NCBI GenBank assembly: GCA_036186865.1
Contig: AP025069.1
Coordinates: forward strand, 13,286,085-13,350,084
DNA: 64,000 bases
Direction of reading: 5' to 3'
Source: Eustoma russellianum
Lineage: Eukaryota; Streptophyta; Magnoliopsida; Gentianales; Gentianaceae
Shown here: positions 11,306-23,282 of the stretch, one piece after another
How the letters are laid out: each line of letters begins with the position of its first letter
Position numbering within the stretch: position 1 is the stretch's first letter
Notes under the pieces: generated by a model
What the model was told of the DNA's origin: nothing
What the model saw: the letters and a program-made list of their open reading frames with translations, nothing else
The model's database searches: none
Translations under genes and position numbers: made by a program

Positions 11306-13906
11306 TGTTGAGAAATATTTTTGGATAATTTTCAAAGTCATGATTTTAAGTGGTGAATACTTAAAAATGTCACACATGGTGTTATATGTGATTAAAAGTT
11401 GAAAAAAATTGAAAAAGTTGAAATCGATCTCTAAACTTGAGACACATCGATTGATCGATGTACACATCGATGTACATCGAACCCTCACTTCGATCGATCG
11501 ATGTCTAGGGTTTTTATAAATAATTTTCTAAAATGTGTTAAAATGATTGTTTTCATTTGTACATGATTTATACATGTTCATTATGTGCTTATTATGTGTT
11601 TTTGGTGATTATTATTGTCTTGTGACTAACATGCCTTGGAAGTTTCTACAACTTACCAAAAAGGGCAAAATTGGTATTTTGAGTTTTGTAGGAACATGAT
11701 ATGGTGGAAATATTTCAAGAGCATATTCTTATACTATTTATCATGACAAAGTTGATATCATGATTATTTATGACCATCCGGGACATTTCTGGAGTTTTCT
11801 CACACCAGGGGTATTTTGGTCATTTTACCCCCAAGGGTATTTTTGGTATTTTCACTCAAGGAATCTCTTGAGTATATTATTATCTTCATTCTGGAGCTGT
11901 GTTATTATTATTTTGAAGATAATATGGTGATCTTATATCTTATTCTCTCAACCGATGATGTTATTGACTATAGCTGGATATGTGACGATTTGAGATGTCA
12001 CATTCTATTTTTTCTCGAAGACACTCTTATATATGTTATAAGAGAACATTTATCATCATTATTCAGAGATATTAAAGGTGTCAAAGGTGTGGAAATGATC
12101 TCAACATATAAGAAGAAATATTGGGAAATTTCGGTGTTACACGTTGACATAATCTTGTCAAGTGTTATCTATTTATTTCTTCTTCAAAAATCTGAGTTGA
12201 TACACATATATGTATGCTTAAAAACGTGCATATACAGTTGGATATGATGTGGCATTCATTTTATGAGTTGGAGACAAGTGGACCAACCAAAAAGGAGCTA
12301 GTTGGCAAAATTGCCAACTTGGACTTTTTCTAAATATAACCAACGGCTATATGGGTGTACAAGGAATTTTCAGCAGATTTTTTTGGAAGTCAAATGAAGC
12401 TCTAAAATGTCCTATTATTGTGCTTGAAGTTGGGGATAATTTGGTGTATTATCTTTTCTCATTTTATTAAGGAAAAACAAAATTATTATTTTGAAAATCC
12501 TTTAGTAGCCAACGGCTACTACATCCAAAATGAGGGGCTGTTTTGAGTTTGAATTGTTCAAGTCATACATGGCTATTCTCAAGCAAGAAGTTGAGGTATT
12601 TTTGGTGCATTTATCTTCTCTTTTTATCTACATTTTGCAAAGGATAAATGAGACTTGCCAAGGTGGAAATTTCGGCCAACATGACATTGCCAAGGTGGAC
12701 CAATCATTGTGTTTTATTTTGCCAAGTGTACAAAGCCAACCAATGATGAGAAGACATTTGGAGTTGATGATGAAGATGATGACACATTGGCATTCTTATC
12801 TTCAAGGCTCAAATCACACTATAAATAGAGGCAATGGTGAAGAAGATGAAACACACTTGAAGCTCACAAGCATTCTATAGCTTTCATATTCATCTTCTTG
12901 TTCTTCTTGTTGTATTTTGTTGTAGCAAAGGTGTTCTTGATATTTTTGTTGTGCTACAAGCCTCTTGAGCTTCATTTGTAAGATTGATTAGCCATCTTTA
13001 TAAGGCTACATCAATAGGTGTTGGAGGTATTGCAACTAAGTGTTGCTTAGAAGGTGATTATCCAAGTCTTGAGTAGGGTTGGTGTATAACCCAAGGATCA
13101 AGCTTGGCTCTTGTTGTAAGGTGTTCATATCATAGTGAAATCCAAGGAAAGGTGTTCCTTGGGACTGGAGTAGGTCACATTGACCGAACCAGGATAAATC
13201 CTCGTTGTTCTTCTCTTGTTTCTTTATTTCTGTTTTCTGCCCGTTTTTGACTGCAGTTTTCACCCAACTTCACACAATTTGAAAAAATAGCTAAACATTT
13301 TCAAAATTCGTGATTTTTGGTGGGGTTATACTTCAGACTGTTAGCTTTCATTTGCAACAAGAATCACTTGATTTGAGCAAGTAAAAGTTAGTCTTTCAGT
13401 CTTTGCAAGATAACTGCTCCAATCTGGCTGCAATCTGACCAGTTTTGAGAAAAGTTAAATTCTGTATTTTTCAAGAATTGTTTGAGGTCAGGGCCTTTTG
13501 TAAACTTCATCTACACATCCTAAGGAGTGTTTTGATATAAAGATCAACCTTTTTGGTTGAGTATTCAAAGAGAAACACTATTTTCAAAATCAGCAACATT
13601 CTGTCCAATTCTGTCCAGATTGACCATCTAAATCTTTTAATTTGTTTGAAGGGTCAAACGATCTTATTTTTGTCTGATTTTTGGACAGAGTCTTGTTAAC
13701 TCATTGAAGTTTAATTCTGGAAAGTTTCATAATTTTTGGAGTTGTGTACAATTATTTGTGAATTTTTGAAAAACGGGTTCTGAATCTGAGGTGGTCTCAG
13801 ATTCTGTTTTCAAGGGGATTTTAACAAAGGGTTGTAGTGTAATTTCCGCAAACCACTATTCATCCCCCCCCTCTAGTGGTGTTCATTAAAGGTGCACGGT
13901 CCAACA
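11306..13906 (+). repeat. Copia 5' LTR (2,601 bp)
   Basis: It starts TGTTGAGAAATATTTTTGG and ends GTGCACGGTCCAACA. It carries a cluster of CGATCGATCGATG palindromes near 11447-11505 and a TATA box at 12819-12826. The open frame at 12530-12880 spans the TATA box and is not a gene. Its twin is 18639-21234. Confidence 0.92.
12818..12830 (+). promoter_or_regulatory. Copia LTR TATA box
   Basis: ACTATAAATAGAG is a canonical plant TATA element about 1.1 kb before the LTR end; transcription would start some 30 bases downstream. The same box is at 20150-20162 in the 3' LTR and, on the minus strand, at 59624-59632 in the solo LTR. Confidence 0.7.
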
Positions 13907-13908
13907 TT

Positions 13909-13920
13909 TGGTATCAGAGA
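13909..13920 (+). other. Copia primer-binding site
   Basis: TGGTATCAGAGA two bases after the LTR end, complementary to the 3' end of initiator tRNA-Met with a mismatch at the last base. Confidence 0.8.
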
Positions 13921-14029
13921 CAGACCAACACCACTCAAAAGAAGCAAGATTCAACACCGTACGAACAATACAAGGCCAAGAAACAACAATTCATAATATA
14001 CTGCTTGTCTCAAATCAAAGGTACATACT

Positions 14030-17000
14030 ATGGCTATTGTTTCTCACAAAGGTGAGTTGGAAGGTTTGTCCACACAACGCCCTCCTCTTTTTGATGGCAA
14101 TAATTTTGTTCATTGGAAACTAAGAATGAGGCTATTCTTAATGGCTATAGACATCGATTTATGGTCTATAGTTGAAGATGGGCCGTACATTCCAATGAAA
14201 GTTGTACAAGTTAGTGGAGTAACTCAAGAGGTTGAAAAATATAAAAGTGAATGGTCATCAGATGATAAAAAGAAAATGTCCATGAATGCTAAAGCTATGC
14301 AATTACTTTTGAATGGACTTACAACTTCTGAAGCAGGATATGTGTCAAATTGCACAAGTGCACACGACATGTGGAAATCACTTGTATTAAAGCATGAAGG
14401 TACTAGTGGTGTTAAAGAGTCAAAAATAAACATGCTTATGCCTGAATTAGAGACTTTCAAAATGTTGCCAAACGAATCCATAACATCTATGGATTTGAGG
14501 ATTACTAATATTTTCAATGCCCTTGAAGCTTTAGGGAAGTCATTTTCGAACAATGAAAAGGTTCAAAAGGTGCTACGAAGTCTCCCTGCTGAATGGGATC
14601 CAAAGGTGACTGCAATCGAGGAGACAAAGTCAATCACCAAGATGGATGAATTGATCGGGTCTCTTAAAGTCTATGAGGTAAAACTGAACCAACGAAAGTC
14701 TGAATCGTCTAAGTCATCCAGTAAGTCAATAGCCTTCAAAACAACTGAAACACATGCTAATAACGATGATAGTAATAGTGATACTGAATTAGACGATGAC
14801 TTGATATTGATTGCTAGAAAACTTAGAAAGTTTTTCAAACGCCCAAATAGGAATAGACAACATAATTCTTCTTCTTCTTCTTTTTCTCAATCTAAGAAAA
14901 ATAACACAAACAAATGGTATAATAAAGAATTAAAGTGTTATGAATGCGGTCAAAAAGGACATATTTCATACGATTGTCCAACAAAGAAAAATAATAATAA
15001 AAACAACAATAATAAACAAGCCAAGGACAAGGAAGCTCAAACGTCAAAGACAAAGGAGTCTAAGGCAAGAAAAGGGAAACGAGCAATGAAGGTGAGCACA
15101 TGGAGCGACTCATCCGACTCAGAATCCGAAACTGAGGAAGCTCAAGTGTGCTTCGTATCCAACGAGGAAAAATGCAAGGAATGCAAGAAAGAGGCAAAGT
15201 CAAAGAATCTAAAAACCAAATGGTTTTTAGATAGTGGATGTTCGAGGCATATGACGGGCAACCCCAATCTATTCACCGAACTTGAACATATTGATGGTGG
15301 AAAGGTAACATTCGGTGACAACAACAAAGGAAAAGTTGTTGGAAAAGGAACAATCGGGGACCCAAACACATTTCAAATACGAAATGTGTTGCTAGTAAGC
15401 AATCTCTCTTATAATTTACTTAGTATTTCTCAACTTATAGATTGTGGTTATAATGTCTCCTTTCTTCCCAATTCTTGTGATATAATAAATGAAAAAGGAG
15501 AAACGGTTTTAAAAGGAAATAGAGATGGAAATATTTATACCCTTACCTTAGATAACATGTTAAATGCTAAGGTTAAGTGTCTAATATCACATGACTTAGA
15601 TGTGAATTTATGGCATAGAAGATTAGGCCATATAGGAATTTCAACCATTAGGAAATTATCTAAAAAGAATTTAATTAGAGGTATGCCTAAGTTAGACTTA
15701 GATAATTTTCAAATGTGTGAAACATGTATTAAGGGAAAACACATTAAAGAAACCTTAAAACCGAAACATGAAGTGAGTACTAGTCATGTACTAGAATTGC
15801 TTCACTTAGACTTATTTGGTCCAAGTAGGACAAGAAGTCTAGGTGGACACTACTATGTGTGTGTCATAGTAGACGATTACTCACGCTACACATGGACATT
15901 GTTCTTAACACACAAAGACGATGCTCCATTAGCAATCGAAACCCTTATCAAGCAACTTGAAAACATTTACGAAGAAAATGTCAAAAGAATTAGAAGTGAT
16001 AGAGGTGGAGAATTTAAAAATAAAGACGTAATCAAATTTTGTGAACTTTATGGAATAAAACATGAATTCTCACCACCTAGAACACCACAACTCAATGGAG
16101 TTGTTGAACGTAAAAATAGAACGATTCAAGAAGTTGCAAGGACAATGCTGTGTGAAAATAAATTACCTAAGTATTTATGGGCTGAAGCTGTTAACTGTAC
16201 ATGTTATATTATAAATAGGCTCACTACTAGAAAGAAATTAAATAAAACGCCTTATGAATTGCTAAACAATAGACAACCTAAAATAGATTATCTTAAAGTA
16301 TTTGGATGTAAATGTTTTGTGCTAAACACTAAGGATAATCTAGATAAATTTGAACAAAAGTCTATTGAATGTATATTTGTTGGATATTCAACTAACTCAA
16401 GAGCATATAGGTGTTATAATCCTGCATCTAGAAAAATAATTGAATCCATACATGTGAAATTCAATGAAAATGCATGCTTTGAAGTTAGTGATAAACATCA
16501 ACATAAACAAGAAACAAATGTTGAAAATATGTTTGATGATGAAGTATTACTTGAGCCTGTACTTGATCATCTAGAACCAACTCTCCCTGAACAAGACATG
16601 CATGAACCCTTAGATGAAATGAATCAAGAAAATTTGCAATTGGAAGATGATACAACTAATGATCCAATTACATATGATAACATTCACACTAATGAAACTT
16701 TTGAACAAGATGAGGGTGAACCTAGTCAATCTAGGAATTGGTGGCACCCTAGAGAATTAATCATTGGGGATCCAAGTGTTGGGGTTAGAACACGTAGAAA
16801 CATAAGTCAACTTGAAGGACATAGCTTAGTCTCACACATAGAACCTAAGAATGTTAAAGAAGCCTTAGGTGACATATCATGGATAGATGCTATGCATGAG
16901 GAATTAAATCAATTCACAAGGAACAACGTATGGGACTTAGTACCTAAACCTGAAGACAAGTCTATCATATGAACTAAATGGGTCTTTAGGAATAAAATGG

Positions 17001-18371
17001 ATGAACAAGGAAATATTACAAGAAATAAGGCTAGACTAGTCGCACAAGGTTATAATCAACAAGAAGGAATAGATTATGAGGAAACCTTTGCACCCGTTGC
17101 ACGACTAGAAGCAATTAGATTGTTACTTGCGATTGCAAGTCTAAGTAACATTAAACTCTTCCAAATGAATGTCAAGAGTGCATTCTTAAATGGATACATC
17201 CAAGAAGAAGTGTTTGTCAAACAACCCCCTGGATTTGAAGATCCAAAGAATCCTAACCATGTTTACAAGCTTAAGAAAGCTTTATATGGTTTGAAACAAG
17301 CTCCAAGAGCTTGGTATGATAGATTTGCAAACTTTCTTATTGCGAATAATTATGAAAGGGGAACCATAGACAACACATTATTCCTAAGAAAAAAAGGTAA
17401 TGATTTGTTAATAGTTCAAATATACGTAGACGATATTATCTTTGGTTCAACTAACCCTACCTTAGTAAAAGACTTCGAAGAATGTATGAAGTCAGAGTTT
17501 GAAATGTCAATGGTAGGAGAGTTGAATTATTTCTTAGGACTCCAAATCAAACAAACCCCTCAAGGAATTCACATTAGCCAACTTAAGTATGTCAATGATA
17601 TGATTAAGAAGTTTGGCTTTGAAGATTTGAAACCTACAACTACCCCCATGAGTGTTAGTACCAAACTCGATAAGGATGAAAATGGTAAACCTTTTGATGC
17701 CACACTCTATAGGTCTATGATTGGCTCATTGTTATACTTAACTGCATCAAGACCTGATATCATGTTTAGTGTGTGTATGTAGGTTTCAATCTTGTCCTAA
17801 GGTATCACATTACAATGCAGTGAAAAAGATATTTAGATATCTTAAGCATACACCTCACTTAGGACTATGGTATGATAAAAATGCTAAGTTGGAATTACAC
17901 GCATATAGTGATGCTGATTATGGTGGTTGCAAGTTAGATAGAAAATCCACTAGCGGCACATGTCAATTCATAGGAACCAATTTGATCTCTTGGTTTTCTA
18001 AAAAGCAAGCTAGTGTAGCTCTTTCTACCACTGAAGCCGAGTATATTGCTTTGAGTTTATGTACTACCCAAATACTTTGGCTTAAACAGCAACTTAGTGA
18101 TTTTGGCATTAAAATGAAAAAGATTCCAATTTTCTGCGATAGCACAAGTGCAATCAATCTTTCCCGGAATCCGGTGCTTCATTCTAAGGCCAAACACATT
18201 GAGGTGCGATACCACTTTCTTCGCGATCATGTTCAAACTGAGGACATAGTGATAAACCATATAAGAACTGATCACCAAATCGCTGATATCTTTACCAAAC
18301 CCCTTAATCAAGCCACGTTTGAAAACTTACGAGCCAAGTTAGGTATGATGACTTACGATACCATTGTATAG
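14030..18371 (+). pseudogene. Copia gag-pol polyprotein, nearly intact, two lesions
   Basis: It begins at the ATG at 14030, about 120 bases after the LTR. Domains in order: UBN2-type gag (residues about 15-220), CCHC zinc knuckle CYECGQKGHISYDC (from residue 303), aspartic protease WFLDSGCSRHMTG (398-410), GAG-pre-integrase HRRLGHI...CETC, integrase core with catalytic Asp in HLDLFGP, Asp in IRSDRGGEF and Glu in VVERKNRT, then reverse transcriptase with YVDD (17423-17434). RNase H is in a different frame (17769-18371; YSDADYGG, STTEAEY, KHIEVRYHF). An in-frame TGA at 16970-16972 and a frameshift near 17778 interrupt it. The gene would supply all proteins for the element's retrotransposition; this copy would need help from another. 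Confidence 0.9.
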
Positions 18372-18396
18372 TTCTATCTTTTGCATGATTTGCAAA

Positions 18397-18638
18397 ATAA
18401 AGGGGGAGATAGCATAAGTACATGATTTTAGATTTTAGTTGCTAAGTCATCATTTGGTATGAAATGATAAGTTTCAAATATAAGTTAAGATTTAAGTATA
18501 GGTTAAGGGGGAGAGTATGAGTTGAGGGGGAGCAACATACTATTTAAAAGTTGAAAACATTTGGTTAAATTTTTGGTTATAAGTTGTGACATTAAAATCA
18601 TGTTAGGTTATTTTGAAAATCATCCAAAAGGGGGAGAA
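18397..18638 (+). promoter_or_regulatory. Multiplied polypurine tracts of the copia element
   Basis: Between the pol stop and the 3' LTR there are four purine tracts with the core GGGGGAG: AAAGGGGGAGAT at about 18399-18410, 18505-18515, 18525-18532, and the tract directly before the LTR (18627-18638). Only the last should set the plus-strand start. Repeated tracts at this place are described for Sireviruses. Confidence 0.75.
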
Positions 18639-21234
18639 TGTTGAGAAATATGTTTGGATAATTTTCAAAGTCATGATTTTAAGTGGTGAATACTTAAAAA
18701 TGTCACACATGGTGTTATATGTGATTAAAAGTTGAAAAAAATTGAAAAAGTTGAAATCGATCTCTAAACTTGAGACACATCGATCGATCGATGTACACAT
18801 CGATGTACATCGAACCCTCACTTCGATCGATCGATGTCTAGGGTTTTTATAAATAATTTTCTAAAATGTGTTAAAATGATTGTTTTCATTTGTACATGAT
18901 TTATACATGTTCATTATGTGCTTATTATGTGTTTTTGGTGATTATTATTGTCTTGTGACTAACATGCCTTGGAAGTTTCTACAACTTACCAAAAAGGGCA
19001 AAATTGGTATTTTGAGTTTTGTAGGAACATGATATGGTGGAAATATTTCAAGAGCATATTCTTATACTATTTATCATGACAAAGTTGATATCATGATTAT
19101 TTATGACCATCCGGGACATTTCTGGAGTTTTCTCACACCAGGGGTATTTTGGTCATTTTACCCCCAAGGGTATTTTTGGTATTTTCACTCAAGGAATCTC
19201 TTGAGTATATTATTATCTTCATTCTGGAGCTGTGTTATTATTATTTTGAAGATAATATGGTGATCTTATATCTTATTCTCTCAACCGATGATATTATTGA
19301 CTATAGCTGGATATGTGACGATTTGAGATGTCACATTCTATTTTTTCTCGAAGACCCTCTTATATATGTTATAAGAGAACATTTATCATCATTATTCAGA
19401 GATATTAAAGGTGTCAAAGGTGTGGAAATGATCTCAACATATAAGAAGAAATATTAGGAAATTTCGGTGTTACACGTTGACATAATCTTGTCAAGTGTTA
19501 TCTATTTATTTCTTCTTCAAAAATCTGAGTTGATACACATATATGTATGCTTAAAAACGTGCATATACAGTTGGATATGATGTGGCATTCATTTTATGAG
19601 TTGGAGACAAGTGGACCAACCAAAAAGGAGCTAGTTGGCAAAATTGCCAACTTGGACTTTTTCTAAATATAACCAACGGCTATATGGGTGTACAAGGAAT
19701 TTTCAGCAGATTTTTTTGGAAGTCAAATGAAGCTCTAAAATGTCCTATTATTGTGCTTGAAGTTGGGGATAATTTGGTGTATTATCTTTTCTCATTTTAT
19801 TAAGGAAAAACAAAATTATTATTTTGAAATCCTTTAGTAGCCAACGGCTACTACATCCAAAATGAGGGGCTGTTTTGAGTTTGAATTGTTCAAGTCATAC
19901 ATGGCTATTCTCAAGCAAGAAGTTGAGGTATTTTTGGTGCATTTATCTTCTCTTTTTATCTACATTTTGCAAAGGATAAATGAGACTTGCCAAGGTGGAA
20001 ATTTCGGCCAACATGACATTGCCAAGGTGGACCAATCATTGTGTTTTATTTTGCCAAGTGTACAAAGCCAACCAATGATGAGAAGACATTTGGAGTTGAT
20101 GATGAAGATGATGACACATTGGCATTCTTATCTTCAAGGCTCAAATCACACTATAAATAGAGGCAATGGTGAAGAAGATGAAACACACTTGAAGCTCACA
20201 AGCATTCTATAGCTTTCATATTCATCTTCTTGTTCTTCTTGTTGTATTTTGTTGTAGCAAAGGTGTTCTTGATATTTTTGTTGTGCTACAAGCCTCTTGA
20301 GCTTCATTTGTAAGATTGATTAGCCATCTTTATAAGGCTACATCAATAGGTGATGGAGGTATTGCAACTAAGTGTTGCTTAGAAGGTGATTATCCAAGTC
20401 TTGAGTAGGGTTGGTGTATAACCCAAGGATCAAGCTTGGCTCTTGTTGTAAGGTGTTCATATCATAGTGAAATCCAAGGAAAGGTGTTCCTTGGGACTGG
20501 AGTAGGTCACATTGACCGAACCAGGATAAATCCTCGGTGTTCTTCTCTTGTTTCTTTATTTCTGTTTTCTGCCCGTTTTTGACTGCAGTTTTCACCCAAC
20601 TTCACACAATTTGAAAAAATAGCTAAACATTTTCAAAATTCGTGATTTTTGGTGGGGTTATACTTCAGACTGTTATCTTTCATTTTCAACAAGAATCACT
20701 TGATTTGAGTAAGTAAAAGTTAGTCTTTCAGTCTTTGCAAGATAACTGCTCCAATCTGGCTGCAATCTGACCAGTTTTGAGAAAAGTTAAATTCTGTATT
20801 TTTCAAGAATTGTTTGAGGTCAGAGCCTTTTGGAAACTTCATCTACACATCCTAAGGAGTATTTTGATATAAAGATCAACCTTTTTGGTTGAGTATTCAA
20901 AGAGAAACACTATTTTCAAAATCAGCAACATTCTGTCCAATTCTGTCCAGATTGACCATCTAAATCTTTTAATTTGTTTGAAGGGCCAACGATCTTATTT
21001 TTGTCTGATTTTTGGACAGAGTCTTGTTAAATCATTGAAGTTTAATTCTGGAAAGTTTCATAATTTTTGGAGTTGTGTACAATTATTTGTGAATTTTTGA
21101 AAACGAGTTCTGAATCTGAGGTGGTCTCAGATTCTGTTTTCAAGGGGATTTTAACAAAGGGTTGTAGTGTAATTTCCGCAAACCACTATTCACCCCCCCT
21201 CTAGTGGTGTTCATTGCAGGTGCACGGTCCAACA
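18639..21234 (+). repeat. Copia 3' LTR (2,596 bp)
   Basis: It has the same ends and internal features as the 5' LTR, with a limited number of substitutions and small indels. The right-hand ATAAC duplication follows at 21235. Confidence 0.92.
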
Positions 21235-21239
21235 ATAAC

Positions 21240-21783
21240 CTTAGAATAGTTCCCTTAGAATGGTTTAGCGAAAATGTCCGGAATGATCCTGTGTCTTTAA
21301 AATTAAGTAAGCAATCTAGAGTTGTAATAATTAGACTATTTTGATTAGGATATGCACAAAAAAAAAAACTTCAGATCTTCTGCGGGCACATAACTAAACA
21401 ACATCATGAACTTAAGAAGTGATCTTAGAGTTTAAGAGATGATCATAGATATAAGGAAACAATCTTAGACAATGATGGAGTAAGTTCAATACCGTAGGCA
21501 TGAATAAGTAGGAAGTGATATGATATAAGGTTTAATCGGATAAGAATTAGAGACCGAAGCTGGTAAGTATAAAGGTTATTGTAATGCGTAGGGATATGAG
21601 GTTTTAGAATGACTAGGTGGATTAATAAGAGATACATGGAAACAATCAATTTAAAAAAAAATTTCATAAGTCAGAAAATACTAAGTTGAATCATAGATGA
21701 TTAAGAAATAATGTTAGAACTTAAGTGTAAAATTGATACAACCCTAAGTTTCGAGGACGAAACTTTTTATAAGGGGGGAAGAA
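21240..21783 (+). mobile_element. B interior, copy 2, right part
   Basis: It continues interior copy 2 after the copia element and matches 5833-6376. It ends with the hairpin (21746-21765) and polypurine tract (21771-21783). There are no coding regions. Confidence 0.85.
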
Positions 21784-23243
21784 TGTTACGACCCGAGATT
21801 CCGGGCTAGTGGAAATGATGAAAATAGAACGCAAATGCGATGTTGATGAAATTTCAGTGGAATTTTAAATTTCTATTTAGAATTAATAAAGACATCGACA
21901 TTAAATATCGGGGTTAAAAACACACATAAAAATAACATTAAGGTAAGTTAACGGATATAACGAGACTGGTTGGGACTAGACAATGACCGTATAGGACATA
22001 CAAGGTTTTTAAATAAATTAGTCGGTAGCAACATAAGTCGATAGAGATAAATCAAAACGAATAAAAATACCCGATACGATAACTACAATACACATTAGTA
22101 TCATATTTTCTTTCACTTTATCCTACATGACAACAAAAGACAAAACCCTCTCTCCATTTTCCCCACATGGCCGCCCACCCCATCACACAAGTGGGAAGAA
22201 TGATTCACTTTTCATACATGGCAAACCATTTCAACTTTTGCTACATTATTTCACACCCACTACTCAACTTTCTCCCACTCCTTCACATGCCAACAAAAAC
22301 AACTATTCTTTTCCCCTTTCCCCTTTGAAATTTTCGGTTAAGCACCTCAAGAAAGGAGACAATTTTACTTTTCTTTAATTTATTACACCCCATCATTCCT
22401 TTACTTTACAATATTCTTCTACTTTTATTAAACAAAGCAAACCACTTCACAAATGAATTCTTCCACCTTATTTTGTTCTACTTTTCGGTCATGGATGTGC
22501 AAGAAAGCACATTTGATACTTCTTTAATTTATACACCAATTATTCATCTCCTTGCTACAAGAAAAACACTCAAACCCATTTCCTTCCTAGAACTTTCGGT
22601 CAATACATTCAAGTGGAGCAAGAAGAATGCTTTTCTTCATATCTACACCAATAACCATTCCTACACTAAGGTTAGACAAATTCCCATCATTCAAGAAAGG
22701 ATCCAAGAGGTGTAATGTTTGGAATAGAAGGAAATCAAGGTAAGAAACTCCATGAACTTAGGCTAAATTCTTCTATTTTCTTTATCTTCATAAGATGTAC
22801 ACTAACTCTCCTTTTTGGGCATCATAACCGTATACACCAAGGAGAAGGAGGAGAAATGTGTTCTTCAAATCCAAGTGAAGGAATCACCATCTAAGAGTAA
22901 GAAAGTAAATCAAGGCAAGTATTCTTCCTAGATCCTACATGGTTTTACAATATTAAGTATTTATGTTCATATCAAAGTTGGATCATCATGTAGTATGTTC
23001 AAGATTCTCTTCTCAAGAAAGTATAGATCTATATTTGAATAATAAGTATATACATATATACACTATATACACACGCACACTAAATACATATATGTACACT
23101 ATATATAAGCACGCATACATATATACATATTATAAGTATGTATGATGATATATATATATATATGTATAAGTGTATAGATCTACATATAAGTATGTATAGA
23201 TGTATAAATGTATATTTATATACACATTTGGTTTTGAGTATCA

Positions 23244-23272
<29 letters not shown>

Positions 23273-23274
<2 letters not shown>

Positions 23275-23282
23275 CATTCGGT
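23273..23282. repeat. Target-site duplication of YTH retrocopy, left
   Basis: TACATTCGGT, repeated at 25631-25640 directly after the poly(A) run. LTR1 shows the single-copy site near 3327-3336. Confidence 0.85.

Larger units (their letters stand above)
11306..21234 (+). mobile_element. Ty1/copia element (Sirevirus-like), 9.93 kb
   Basis: Paired LTRs of about 2.6 kb (11306-13906 and 18639-21234) begin TGTTGAGAAA and end GGTCCAACA. The element is flanked by perfect ATAAC duplications (11301-11305, 21235-21239). Interior order is primer site, gag-protease-integrase-reverse transcriptase-RNase H, then a non-coding stretch with several polypurine-like tracts. Integrase before reverse transcriptase defines Ty1/copia; the multiplied AGGGGGAG tracts recall Sireviruses, an inference from memory of that lineage. 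The LTRs differ at only some tens of positions by eye, so the insertion is recent. Two lesions in pol make this copy probably defective. Confidence 0.92.

Noticed and set aside
11816..12247. 143-codon frame in the copia LTR, repeated shortened at 19149 and on the minus strand at 60490-60128
   Set aside because: It is shared because of LTR homology and is interrupted in one LTR. It has no start context or known domain and lies upstream of the TATA box.
12530..12880. 116-codon frame in both copia LTRs
   Set aside because: It spans the TATA box and presumed transcription start, so it cannot be translated from the LTR transcript; a chance frame.
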